43,513 nucleotides of DNA from Nitrospinota bacterium (GTDB lineage Bacteria > Nitrospinota > Nitrospinia > Nitrospinales > VA-1): the NCBI GenBank assembly GCA_014382285.1, contig JACNKA010000143.1, positions 1-43,513 of the forward strand. The letters run 5' to 3'. Shown piece after piece: positions 32,695 through 41,569 of the stretch (its first letter is position 1; each line of letters starts with the position of its first letter). Position numbers and translations under genes: made by a program. Under the pieces are notes generated by a model. It made no database searches, was not told the origin of the DNA, and saw only the letters and a program-made list of their open reading frames with translations.

Positions 32695-34398
32695 TTAGCA
32701 GAGGCCGCAGATGTGGCAGATGGAGGTATCGCAAACGGGGGTGTGCGCCGCTTTCAATCCGCGCTGATAGTCTTCCCAAAGGAAGTTCTCGCGATAGCCA
32801 TGATCGACAATATCCCAAGGAAGGTAGTCATCCTTTTCATATTGCCGGTATACATACTGGTCAACGGGATGCTTCTTCAACGCGCTCTTGGCATCGTGTC
32901 CGTTATGCAGGTAGGTTTTGAAAAACGCCTGTGTATTCCGGTCTCCCCGCGACAAATAAGTTTGCAGATAAGCCTCGTTGGGGGAACCAAAACTCATTTT
33001 AAGGTGTGGCAGTTTGGACAGAGCCTTTCTCACCCGGGCAAATTTTTTCTTTAAACTTTTCACGGATTCCATAGGATGCCATTGAAACGGTGTACCGGGT
33101 TTGGGGATCAATGGACTCAGGCCAATCGTCACCCGGCCAATGCGCCCAAGTTTACGGCATTCATCGATATAAGCCTCCTGCACCCTCTCGACCAGTCGAA
33201 TGAATTGGTCAATGTCATCCTCGGTTTCAAGCGGCAGACCTATGATGGAATATATTTTTAAATGCAGAATGCCTTTCCGGGTCAGGAACCGACATTTCTC
33301 AACGATGAAGTCATCGGTCGCAGCCTTATTGATGACATCGCGCATTCTTTCGGAGGGTCCATCCACAGCCACCGTCAACGTTTTCTGGCCGCTTTGAAGA
33401 ATCAAGTCCACCAACTCATCAGTGAGTGTTTCCATCCGCAAAGAAGAGAACGAAAGCTTCTTACCCTGTTCGGTAATTTTCCGCGCTAATGCTGGCAACT
33501 CAGGGTGATCGGTCACCGACGGCCCAACCAGGCCAATCGTTTGCGCCGACTTTCCAAGTCCAGTGAGCAGAGTATCCATCGAATTATAAGTTTTTTCCAG
33601 ATTGGGGAGACGTGGGGGGCGGTATATAAAACCCGCCGTGCAGAACCGGCAGGCCCAAATGCACCCTCTTGTAACCTCCATCAACGCCATATCTTTGAAA
33701 GTGGAGTCTTCATCATGCAGAACCGAGTGCGTACAAAGCGATTCTTCCTCCACCACCCAATGCCGTACCACGCGGGCTGGGGCCCCCTCTAAAGGCGAAA
33801 CTCCGACTTGCAGGTCTTGCTCCATTCTGGGACGATAATGCTGCGGCAAATAAATTCCGGGAATGGAAACAGCGCGTTCGAAAAACTGATCCCGGTCTTC
33901 ATTCTCACGCATCAGCCCAAAAAAGCGTTCGGCCATGCCCTCACCTTCACCGATGAACAGAACATCCATGCATTCGGCCAGCGGTTCAGGGTTGATGAAT
34001 ATCGCCGACCCCCCTGCGGTGACCATCGGAAACGAGGCATCGCGCTCCTCCCGATCCAGCGGAATACCGAAGTATTTCAAGGCCAGCACCGTGTTCAGGT
34101 AGTCCGGCTCAAACGAAATCGAAAAGGCGATGACATCGAACTCAAGCGGGTGCATTTGCAAATCCATCGACCGCAACTCTTCGCGCGTCAGGGACTGCGT
34201 TTCCGGTTTCCAGCCAACGGGCATGGCAAAGCGATCGCACATCACACCCGCAATTTTGTTCAACAGAGAATAGACCTGCTGGAAACCCAGGTTGGCCATC
34301 GCCACATCGTGCGTGTTGGGGTAAACCAGAAGCACTCGCAAATCATTGCGAGAAAGAGTCGGTTCTAGGGCCGATTCGGCTGAATAAGAAACCTGCAT
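32695..34398 (-). CDS. B12-binding radical SAM protein (TIGR03960-like)
   Basis: A 567-residue iron-sulfur enzyme. The N-terminal region (about 20-160) resembles a B12-binding domain (RVLLVYPNTHDVAMANLG and FPMVTAGGSAIFINPEPLAE). The radical SAM core has the cluster motif C-x3-C-x2-C in TRGCIWACRFCTAG (C246, C250, C253), followed by SLRMETLTDELVDL and YSIIGLPLETEDDI. The C-terminus is Cys-rich (CDTSICHICGLC), as seen in this subfamily. The ATG at 34398 is preferred to a TTG at 34434. In many genomes this protein is fused or adjacent to DUF2344; neither is seen here. Its substrate is unknown. It diverges from the TrpD-like gene. Confidence 0.87.
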   Translation of the reverse strand: MQVSYSAESALEPTLSRNDLRVLLVYPNTHDVAMANLGFQQVYSLLNKIAGVMCDRFAMPVGWKPETQSLTREELRSMDLQMHPLEFDVIAFSISFEPDYLNTVLALKYFGIPLDREERDASFPMVTAGGSAIFINPEPLAECMDVLFIGEGEGMAERFFGLMRENEDRDQFFERAVSIPGIYLPQHYRPRMEQDLQVGVSPLEGAPARVVRHWVVEEESLCTHSVLHDEDSTFKDMALMEVTRGCIWACRFCTAGFIYRPPRLPNLEKTYNSMDTLLTGLGKSAQTIGLVGPSVTDHPELPALARKITEQGKKLSFSSLRMETLTDELVDLILQSGQKTLTVAVDGPSERMRDVINKAATDDFIVEKCRFLTRKGILHLKIYSIIGLPLETEDDIDQFIRLVERVQEAYIDECRKLGRIGRVTIGLSPLIPKPGTPFQWHPMESVKSLKKKFARVRKALSKLPHLKMSFGSPNEAYLQTYLSRGDRNTQAFFKTYLHNGHDAKSALKKHPVDQYVYRQYEKDDYLPWDIVDHGYRENFLWEDYQRGLKAAHTPVCDTSICHICGLC

Positions 34399-34430
34399 AA
34401 AAACCGTAAAAAAATTATTACTTTTAGTTA

Positions 34431-34463
34431 TCAATTAAGAGTTATCATCATACTCTAATTAAT
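34431..34463. promoter_or_regulatory. Imperfect inverted repeat in the divergent promoter region
   Basis: AATTAAGAGT and ACTCTAATT flank TATCATCAT in the 91-bp gap between the radical SAM and TrpD-like genes. A position between divergent promoters is typical for a regulator site, but no regulator gene is near. Confidence 0.3.
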
Positions 34464-34489
34464 GGCACTGAGAAAGGAAACCCCAATAA

Positions 34490-35563
34490 ATGCAGGCCCC
34501 GGAAACCAGAATGCAGGAATACCTGCAAAAAATAGCGGCTGGTCCGCGTTTGAGTAAAGACCTGACTGCAGAGGAAGCCGAAGATGCCCTGAACCTGATT
34601 CTCGATGATGAGGTTTCAAAAGTCCGTGCCGGGGTCTTTCTCATTGCCGCACGCATGAAACTGGAAACCCTGCCCGAAAATATCGGCTATTGGCGAGCCC
34701 TGCAAAATCGCGTTTCTCCAGTCACGGTAGATATGGATCAACTCCTGCAAATCGCCGACCCCTTTGACGGGTTCCAGCGCATCCCCTATTTCGGGTTTTA
34801 CGCGATCCCGGTAATTGCCCAACTCGGCCTCCCGGTTTACGGCCATTCAGCACTGCCGTTACCACCAAAATTTGGCATCACCTTCGAAGATATTTTGCAG
34901 AACCATTATAAAGTGGCCGAGGGAAAACAACGCCTGGCGTTGCTGGAAAAATATCAGTTCGGTTATCTCAGCACTGCTGACACCCTGCCACAATTAGAAG
35001 CGTTAAGATCTTTGCGAACTGAAATCGTCAAACGCCCAATGCTGGCTACTTTGGAAAAAATTCTAATGCCAGTCAAAGCCCGACAAAATATTCTTGCCAC
35101 CACCTACTTTCACCGAGGCTACGAAGTCGCGCTCACTGAAATCGCTAAACTCAGTGAGTTCGACAAAGTGATCATCGGCAATGGCATGGAAGGCACCACC
35201 CTGTTCGGCGTTCACAAAGAGGCCAAAGTGTTTATTCAGGATAATGTCGCGGAGGTGGAACAAAAAAATCTATCGCTGAAAACCCTGTACAACGAAGAAA
35301 CCGCACATCGTATCGCCAAAGCGCATGAGGAATTAAAGTCGATAGAATCCAATCTTGAAACTATCGCGAAGCTTGGCGAAGAAGCTTTGAAAACAGGAAA
35401 GGGGCCAGCAAGCATGCAAATAGCCAGCCAGGCAGGAACACTGGCCCACCTATGCGGACTCTTTGCCACCGCGCAGGAAGGATTCGATCAAGCCCTCGCC
35501 GTTCTGGAGTCCGCCAAGGTTTATGAATCACTCATGCGATGGATTGAAGATACAAAAAGTTAA
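34490..35563 (+). CDS. TrpD-like (anthranilate phosphoribosyltransferase family, TrpD2/YbiB-type) protein
   Basis: A 357-residue protein with the two-part fold of family 3 glycosyltransferases. The N-terminal helical domain has SKDLTAEEAEDALNLILDDE and KVRAGVFLIAARMKLET. The C-terminal nucleotide-binding half has DPFDGFQRIPYFGFY, LGLPVYGHSALPLPPKFG and VIIGNGMEGTTLF. In true TrpD the PRPP loop reads GDGG and the next motif KHGNR; here the corresponding stretch is YGHSALPLPPKFG, so the classical PRPP/anthranilate site is not conserved. It is probably not the tryptophan enzyme, and no other trp gene is nearby. Related YbiB proteins bind DNA or RNA. AAGGA lies about 11 bases before the ATG. Confidence 0.8.
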   Translation: MQAPETRMQEYLQKIAAGPRLSKDLTAEEAEDALNLILDDEVSKVRAGVFLIAARMKLETLPENIGYWRALQNRVSPVTVDMDQLLQIADPFDGFQRIPYFGFYAIPVIAQLGLPVYGHSALPLPPKFGITFEDILQNHYKVAEGKQRLALLEKYQFGYLSTADTLPQLEALRSLRTEIVKRPMLATLEKILMPVKARQNILATTYFHRGYEVALTEIAKLSEFDKVIIGNGMEGTTLFGVHKEAKVFIQDNVAEVEQKNLSLKTLYNEETAHRIAKAHEELKSIESNLETIAKLGEEALKTGKGPASMQIASQAGTLAHLCGLFATAQEGFDQALAVLESAKVYESLMRWIEDTKS

Positions 35564-35643
35564 CTCGCGATACTAACAAGTTTTGTATGTGGTTTTTCAT
35601 ACTCAACTAATGGATTGAACGTTTAAGCTAAAGGGACTTTTGT

Positions 35644-38600
35644 ATGCCACTCACTGGTGGACCCGCAGATAAACTAGGCAACCGTTACGAAAATTTTTGG
35701 ACTCTATATTGCATTCTTGATGTGATGGATGAACAAGCAGAGGTAATTCGTCTAGAACCACCGGGGCAAGATGGCGAAGGCTTTGAATTTTACCTAGAAA
35801 AAAAGGGCGTAAAAGAGTACCACCAAGTTAAAAGACAAAAAAGCGGGGTTGAGCATTGGTCCTTAAATTCTCTTAAATCAGAAAAAATCCTTAGTAATTT
35901 CAAAAAAAAGCTCGCCAACCCCTCTTATCGTTGCTCTTTTATTTCCATCCAAGATGCTTCTCAACTCAGGGAACTAACTGAACGTGCAAATGCCGCAATC
36001 AACTTTAAAGAGTTTCAAACAGAATTTTTGAATTCACAACAAACGAGAAAGGGCTTTCAGACCCTATCTCAAATTTGGGCTCTCGAAGATCAAGAAACTT
36101 TTGAGAACCTAAAAAGAATTATTGTCCGAAACATTGATGAAAACACCTTAAAGACCCATCTAATTACAATCGCAGGATATCTCGCGGAAGGTAATCCAAC
36201 TGTCATTTTAGAAGAGTTATCTTCATTAGTTTCTGAATCAATCCATAAAAATTTGACTGCATTTGATATCTGGAGTTTTTTGGAGTCTCGAGGAGTCAAA
36301 AGAAGAAAATGGGGCAAAGACCCGCATATCATTAACAGTGTAAACAACACGACAAAAAGGTATTTCGAAAGTGGAAAAAGGGACTTTATAAATGAAAAAG
36401 CGATCCCTCAAGAAGAAGTTAAAGTTATTTTGGATTGGTTTGAGGCTGAAAACAAAAAACAAGTGATGATGGTCACCGGGGTAGCAGGTGGAGGTAAAAC
36501 GAGTGTAATCGCACAATTATTAGACAACTTACATAAAAATAGCTATCCAATTTTGGCCTTTAGACTTGATAGGTTACCTCTTGAATCTATCTTGCCAGAC
36601 AAAACAGGAGAAGAACTTGGGCTGCCAGGTTCCCCAGCCAAAGTTCTTGCAGCAGCATCCAATAAAAAGAAAAGTTTGTTGATTATCGATCAACTTGATG
36701 CCGTCAGTTTACTTTCAGGACGAAAACCTGAGTTTTTCGATTGCATACAGGAAATTCTTGAAGAAGCATTATGTTTTGAAAATCTAAGAATTATCTTAGT
36801 CTGTAGACAGTTTGACTTAGATAACGATCATCGCTTTCGACAGTTGGCGGAACCAAATGGTTTGGCTGAAAAACTTAACGTTTCCAACTTAAAGGAAAAG
36901 CAAGTTCTCGACATAATTCCCGAATGGACTTTGAAAAAAAATAGTTTAAGCCCACAGCAAATCAAATTACTGACTATTCCGCTGCATCTCAAACTTCTCT
37001 CAGAAATTTGCAAGAATTCAGAAAAAACAGAATTATCTTTTTCCACAAGTAAGGATTTGTTTGATTTGTATTGGGATCACAAGCAATTTCAGTTACAAGC
37101 CCGCCTTAACAAACCTTTCAACTGGTTTCATATTATCAACAAATTAGTTGATGATTTAAATAAGAACCAGATCCTTTCAAGCCCAAAATCGCTACTAGAT
37201 GAATTTGGACCTGACACCAAGGCCCTAGAATCAGAGAACGTATTGGTTGTGGATAATCAAAGGTATGCCTTTTTTCATGAGGGGTTCTTTGATTACTGTT
37301 TTGCGAGAAGGTTCATTACACAAAACGTAAGCATAGTTGAATTATTTCTAGAAGGAGAACAGGGACTTTTCAGACGCTCTCAAACACGTCAGATCCTTTT
37401 ACATCTCAGGGATGGAGATCGTAGCCGCTATATTCTTGAGCTGGATGCCTTCTTAAATAACCCTCAAATTCGTTATCACCTCAAACACGTTGCTATTTCA
37501 CTATTATCTCAGCTAACGGACCCTATTGAAGAAGAATGGGGAATCATTGCTTCTCTCTTGAGTATCGTAGATAAAGAGGAAGCAAATGAGATTTGGGGAA
37601 TATTCTGGGGATCAAGCTCCTGGTTCCGCTTGTTAGATTCAATAGGGGAAATTGAAAATTGGCTAACAAAGTCTGACGAAGAAACAATAAATCGAGCTGT
37701 CAGCCTGTTTCCGCAGATTTTGGAAACTGACGGGACCAGAATTGCAGAAATAATAGGGAAATTCACACATGTCTCTGAAAAATGGAACCAACGACTTCGA
37801 AGTGTATTTTCATGGGATTTTGAAAACTTGAACAGGGGACTATTTGATTTATTATTAAAACTGATTAATGAAGGAATTTTTGACACGGAACTTCTTTCCA
37901 ATGATAAAAATGTTGACTTTGGCATGTCACTTAGCGGCTTACCCAAAAGGAACCCCACATGGGGTTCAGAAGCCTTAGGTCAACTTCTGAATCGTTTGTT
38001 ATGGCTTATCTCTAATCAGGGAAGAACCAATCCATTTGAAGATTCTCCGCGAAGGGAAACCATTGACAAAGATTTGATTTTTGACTCTGCCAAAGGCAAC
38101 CCCTTGGCGTTTTACGAAAACATTTTTCCTTTTATTCTGAAAATTATAGAGACAAATTTAACAGATAGAGGCGACCTGCCTTATAGAGACAAAGTTTGGT
38201 TTTACCGAGTTCCTCATGAAAAGTTTACCACTCAAGACGACCTTTTATCTGCAATGGAATTAGCATTTTCAAATATTGCAAAACAAAACCCAGAATTTTT
38301 CTCTCATATAGCAAGTCAGATAAAAAGCCGCGAATACGACACCATACAATTTCTATTAACGCGCGGATACACTGCCAACGGGGAATATTTTGCAAGTGAA
38401 GCCGTTTCTTTTCTTTCTGAAACCCAAACAAGATTGAAAACAGGTTCCGCAAGCGATAGCTATTGGGCTACACGAGAGTTGGTCGAATCCATTGCGCCTT
38501 TTTGCACACCAGATATTCTCCAAACCTTGGAAAATCTTGTTTTAAACTACTCCGACAAATATGAAAAAAAGTCTCATAATCGCCGTCGCGTTGGTTACTC

Positions 38601-40146
38601 TCAATTCACCCTATTAGGTGGGTTTAACTCGGATTTATTATCTTCGAAGGGAAAGCAGCGGCTACAGGAATTACAACGAAAGTTTAATCAAAGCGTCCCA
38701 GAAAAACCTTCAGGCATAAAGTCAGGTTGGGTCAAATCGCCCATTTCCTCATCCTCCGCAGATAAGATGAATGACGAACAATGGTTAAAGGCAATAAAAC
38801 GTTACAACCAAGAAGACATGTCTGAATGGAGGGAAGATAGCTTTTATGGAGGTGCGCATGAGCTGTCTAAAGAAGTAGAGCGGTTAAGTGAACTCGAACC
38901 GCATAGGTTTGCTAATTTAGCCTTGAGAATTCCCCAGAATAGCCAATTTTATTACTTTGATGCAATCTTAAGAGGCATGGCAAAAAGCGCGGAATCATTA
39001 GATGTCGAAACTATCTCAAAAGTCTGTTTGTATTGCCACGATCTGCCCATCAAACCTTGCGGAATAACAATTTCAAAAGCCATCCAAAGCATTAAAGGTC
39101 AAAACTTGCCTAATAATTTATTAGACATCCTAGTTTGGTACGCCACGGAAGACCCTGATCCCGAGAAGGAGTTATGGCAAGTCAAGACAGGAGATAATTA
39201 TTATTACGGTGGTGATATTTTTTTGTTTGGTCTTAATACCGTTCGTGGCCATTCAGCTCTTGTCATGGGTGACTTGATAGCGACAGATAAAAATCGGATC
39301 AATTATTTCCTACCCGCTTTAAAAAAAATGATATTAGACCCCTCACCTGCCGTTCGAGCCTATATAGCCTACACACTGAATGCCGTTGACAATCATGACA
39401 GGGAATTAGCCGTTGAACTTTTTATAACACTTTGTCAATTTGAAGATAGTTTTTTGGGAACACGCTATGTCGAGAATTTTTTATTTTTTGCATCTCAAAC
39501 CCATTTCGAGCAATTAAAAACCATCGTTGAAAGAATGGTTGAATCTAAGGAGGAGGATGTTGTTGATTCTGGAACTCGAATAGGATGCCTAATAGGATTG
39601 GGCATTGAAGAAGCCCGACCCTTAGTGGAAAAATGTGCCTCGGGAAATGAAGCTCAAAGAAAAAGTGCGGCAGAAATATTTGCCCATAATTTATTTAAGG
39701 CACCTTTTCGCAGATACTGTGAAGGGAAGTTAAAACTATTTTTTCATGACCCCAGCGACGAAATTAAAAAGACAGCAAGCAATTTCATTCGATTTAAAAG
39801 CGATGAAATAAAAGAATACCTTCCCTTAGTTCAACACTTTATCGAAAGCCCCGCTTTCCATTTTGGCTTAGATAAACTAATTGAATCCCTAGATGAAACA
39901 ACTGCTAATTTGCCAGAATTATCAGTGTTCGTTGCAAATCATTTTTTGGGATTAGCGGGAGAAGATGTCCGAGATTTTGGGTCTAGAAAATTTATGTCTG
40001 GACAAAACGTGAGCAAACTTATAATAAGGGGTTATAGCCAAGCAAGTGACCCTGCTTTGAGATCCCAATACCTAGACTTGATAGATCAAGTTGTAAAACT
40101 TAGGGTTTATGGCTTGGATGAAGCTTTAGCCACTTTTGAGCGATAA
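35644..40146 (+). CDS. Avs-like antiphage STAND NTPase with N-terminal Cap4-like nuclease domain (1500 aa)
   Basis: A very large single-gene unit whose layout fits AVAST-type (Avs) antiphage proteins. Residues 1-215 resemble Cap4/DUF4297-type nucleases: G12-x2-YE16, an acidic patch D43-G-E45-G-x-E48 and QVK at 61-63, together a PD-(D/E)xK-like core. A P-loop NTPase of STAND/NACHT type follows at about 260-560, with Walker A GVAGGGKTS (K285), Walker B LLIIDQLD (D349, D352) and an arginine in LVCRQFD. The remaining roughly 900 residues are helical, with HEAT-like repeats near 1230-1480 (SPAVRAYIAYTLNAVDNHD and AQRKSAAEIFAHNLF), the expected target-sensing part. The ribosome binding site AAGGGA lies 7 bases before the ATG. 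The gene is visibly more AT-rich than both neighbours, which suggests transfer. The target and Avs subtype cannot be told. Confidence 0.8.
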   Translation: MPLTGGPADKLGNRYENFWTLYCILDVMDEQAEVIRLEPPGQDGEGFEFYLEKKGVKEYHQVKRQKSGVEHWSLNSLKSEKILSNFKKKLANPSYRCSFISIQDASQLRELTERANAAINFKEFQTEFLNSQQTRKGFQTLSQIWALEDQETFENLKRIIVRNIDENTLKTHLITIAGYLAEGNPTVILEELSSLVSESIHKNLTAFDIWSFLESRGVKRRKWGKDPHIINSVNNTTKRYFESGKRDFINEKAIPQEEVKVILDWFEAENKKQVMMVTGVAGGGKTSVIAQLLDNLHKNSYPILAFRLDRLPLESILPDKTGEELGLPGSPAKVLAAASNKKKSLLIIDQLDAVSLLSGRKPEFFDCIQEILEEALCFENLRIILVCRQFDLDNDHRFRQLAEPNGLAEKLNVSNLKEKQVLDIIPEWTLKKNSLSPQQIKLLTIPLHLKLLSEICKNSEKTELSFSTSKDLFDLYWDHKQFQLQARLNKPFNWFHIINKLVDDLNKNQILSSPKSLLDEFGPDTKALESENVLVVDNQRYAFFHEGFFDYCFARRFITQNVSIVELFLEGEQGLFRRSQTRQILLHLRDGDRSRYILELDAFLNNPQIRYHLKHVAISLLSQLTDPIEEEWGIIASLLSIVDKEEANEIWGIFWGSSSWFRLLDSIGEIENWLTKSDEETINRAVSLFPQILETDGTRIAEIIGKFTHVSEKWNQRLRSVFSWDFENLNRGLFDLLLKLINEGIFDTELLSNDKNVDFGMSLSGLPKRNPTWGSEALGQLLNRLLWLISNQGRTNPFEDSPRRETIDKDLIFDSAKGNPLAFYENIFPFILKIIETNLTDRGDLPYRDKVWFYRVPHEKFTTQDDLLSAMELAFSNIAKQNPEFFSHIASQIKSREYDTIQFLLTRGYTANGEYFASEAVSFLSETQTRLKTGSASDSYWATRELVESIAPFCTPDILQTLENLVLNYSDKYEKKSHNRRRVGYSQFTLLGGFNSDLLSSKGKQRLQELQRKFNQSVPEKPSGIKSGWVKSPISSSSADKMNDEQWLKAIKRYNQEDMSEWREDSFYGGAHELSKEVERLSELEPHRFANLALRIPQNSQFYYFDAILRGMAKSAESLDVETISKVCLYCHDLPIKPCGITISKAIQSIKGQNLPNNLLDILVWYATEDPDPEKELWQVKTGDNYYYGGDIFLFGLNTVRGHSALVMGDLIATDKNRINYFLPALKKMILDPSPAVRAYIAYTLNAVDNHDRELAVELFITLCQFEDSFLGTRYVENFLFFASQTHFEQLKTIVERMVESKEEDVVDSGTRIGCLIGLGIEEARPLVEKCASGNEAQRKSAAEIFAHNLFKAPFRRYCEGKLKLFFHDPSDEIKKTASNFIRFKSDEIKEYLPLVQHFIESPAFHFGLDKLIESLDETTANLPELSVFVANHFLGLAGEDVRDFGSRKFMSGQNVSKLIIRGYSQASDPALRSQYLDLIDQVVKLRVYGLDEALATFER

Positions 40147-40180
40147 CTTTTTCTAGCTTCAAACTAACGATTCTTATTAT

Positions 40181-40831
40181 TCACTGCGCGCGGCGGCTCG
40201 CCGCCAACATCGGTTCGAGTTGTTGCCAGACCAGGTCGGTGACGATGCTGTAACCTGATGCAACAGGATGCAAGCCATCCGGTTGTGTGTAATCACGCTC
40301 TCCCGCAACCCCCTCCAATAAAAAAGGCAGGAAAGCCAAATCATATTTTTTGGCAAGCTCAGGAAAAACCGTTTCAAACTCCTGCATATAGTCTTCGCCA
40401 TAATTAGGCAGGGCCTTCATTCCGGCGAGTAAAATCCGAGCGTTGTGTTCGCGGCAGATTGCGATCATGGTTTCCAGGTTCTTCCGCATTTCATCGACAG
40501 AAAGCCCACGCAAACCATCGTTGGCACCCAACGCCAGAATGACAATTTCCGGCTCGTGCTTCATCAGCCAGCGGATGCGCCGCACTCCGCCCGCAGTGGT
40601 GTCTCCACTCACGCCGGCATTGACCACCTTATGCGGGAACCCGGCAGAGGCAATCTTCACTTGCAATCTGGAGGGATAACTTTCTTCATCCTTCACGCCA
40701 TACCCCGCCGTCAAACTGTCTCCAAACGCTAAAACCACAGCCTTCTCCTTCGAGTGAACCGATACCGGGAACAACACACAAAGTGCCCCGAACACACAAA
40801 TTAATCGGAATATTTGATTTAAGTTTAACAA
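40181..40831 (-). CDS. tesA: Periplasmic GDSL/SGNH arylesterase, TesA-like
   Basis: A 216-residue SGNH hydrolase acting on acyl esters or thioesters in the periplasm. A signal peptide (about 1-27, LICVFGALCVLFPVSVHS) precedes block I FGDSLTAGYG with catalytic S39. It continues with oxyanion residues G76 (GVSGDTT) and N104 (LGANDGL), and catalytic D185-x2-H188 (DGLHP). The start is a TTG at 40831 with GGGG 6-9 bases upstream; no later Met precedes the signal peptide. It diverges from a YbbA/YbbP-type ABC exporter, the same arrangement as tesA-ybbA-ybbP in enterobacteria, which supports the name. The family is broad and the natural substrate is not evident. Confidence 0.9.
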   Translation of the reverse strand: MLNLNQIFRLICVFGALCVLFPVSVHSKEKAVVLAFGDSLTAGYGVKDEESYPSRLQVKIASAGFPHKVVNAGVSGDTTAGGVRRIRWLMKHEPEIVILALGANDGLRGLSVDEMRKNLETMIAICREHNARILLAGMKALPNYGEDYMQEFETVFPELAKKYDLAFLPFLLEGVAGERDYTQPDGLHPVASGYSIVTDLVWQQLEPMLAASRRAQ

Positions 40832-40885
40832 GTTTGTCCCCAGCTTTTTATACTACAATACATAAAATATTAAGAACTCAACAGT

Positions 40886-41569
40886 GTGAGAATAGTGATT
40901 GAAATAACCAACTTGATAAAATCCCTGCACGGCGGCGGGCATAAAGTCGAAATCCTGAAATCTCTCGACCTCACCGTTCCCACCGGTCAGTTTATAGCGA
41001 TCACCGGCCAGTCGGGAAGTGGCAAAACCACTCTGCTCAGCTTAATAGCGGGGCTCGACACACCCACCAGCGGTCAAATTGTGATCGACGGACAGGATAT
41101 CACGAAACTCGATGAGGACGAGCTTGCCCTCTTACGCGGAAAAAGGTTTGGCTTCATCTTCCAGAATTTCCACCTCATCCCTACTTTAACAGCTCTGGAG
41201 AACGTGGTGCTCTCGGCCGAGTTGAACAACACTCCCGGCGCAACAAAAAAAGCCAACAACCTCCTGGGCACCGTGGGTCTGGGCGACCGCCTGCATCATT
41301 ACCCGGCGCAACTATCTGGCGGAGAACAACAACGCCTGTCTTTGGCCCGCGCTTTTATCAACGAACCCGATATCATTCTCGCCGATGAACCCACAGGAAA
41401 TCTCGACTCCAAAAACAGCGACCGCATCATCGAACTCATACTCGAGCTACATAGGGTGAAGCAGGCAACCATCATCCTGGTGACACACGAACTTCATGTT
41501 GCCGAACGCTCTGAACGCATCCTGACCCTTGCAGATGGGCAGATCATTTCAGATCAAATGAACTCATGA
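40886..41569 (+). CDS. ybbA: ABC transporter ATP-binding protein (YbbA/LolD/MacB type)
   Basis: A 227-residue ATPase of the MacB/LolD class, which powers exporters without a canonical substrate channel. Walker A is GQSGSGKTT at 41-49, the Q-loop is IFQNFHLIP, the signature is [14 protein letters not shown] at 143-156, Walker B is [12 protein letters not shown], and the switch His is in [11 protein letters not shown]. The start is a GTG at 40886 with a second in-frame GTG three codons later; there is no strong ribosome binding site. Its stop overlaps the permease ATG as ATGA. With the linked TesA-like esterase it may move lipids or acyl products out of the inner membrane, but the E. coli homologue's role is not established. 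Confidence 0.9.
   Translation: MRIVIEITNLIKSLHGGGHKVEILKSLDLTVPTGQFIAITGQSGSGKTTLLSLIAGLDTPTSGQIVIDGQDITKLDEDELALLRGKRFGFIFQNFHLIPTLTALENVVLSAELNNTPGATKKANNLLGTVGLGDRLHHYPAQLSGGEQQRLSLARAFINEPDIILADEPTGNLDSKNSDRIIELILELHRVKQATIILVTHELHVAERSERILTLADGQIISDQMNS

Noticed and set aside
33808-34368. 186-codon plus-strand frame opposite the radical SAM gene
   Set aside because: Shadow of the radical SAM gene; composition is not protein-like.
37509-37958. 149-codon minus-strand frame inside the Avs-like gene
   Set aside because: Antisense shadow within a continuous 1500-codon gene.
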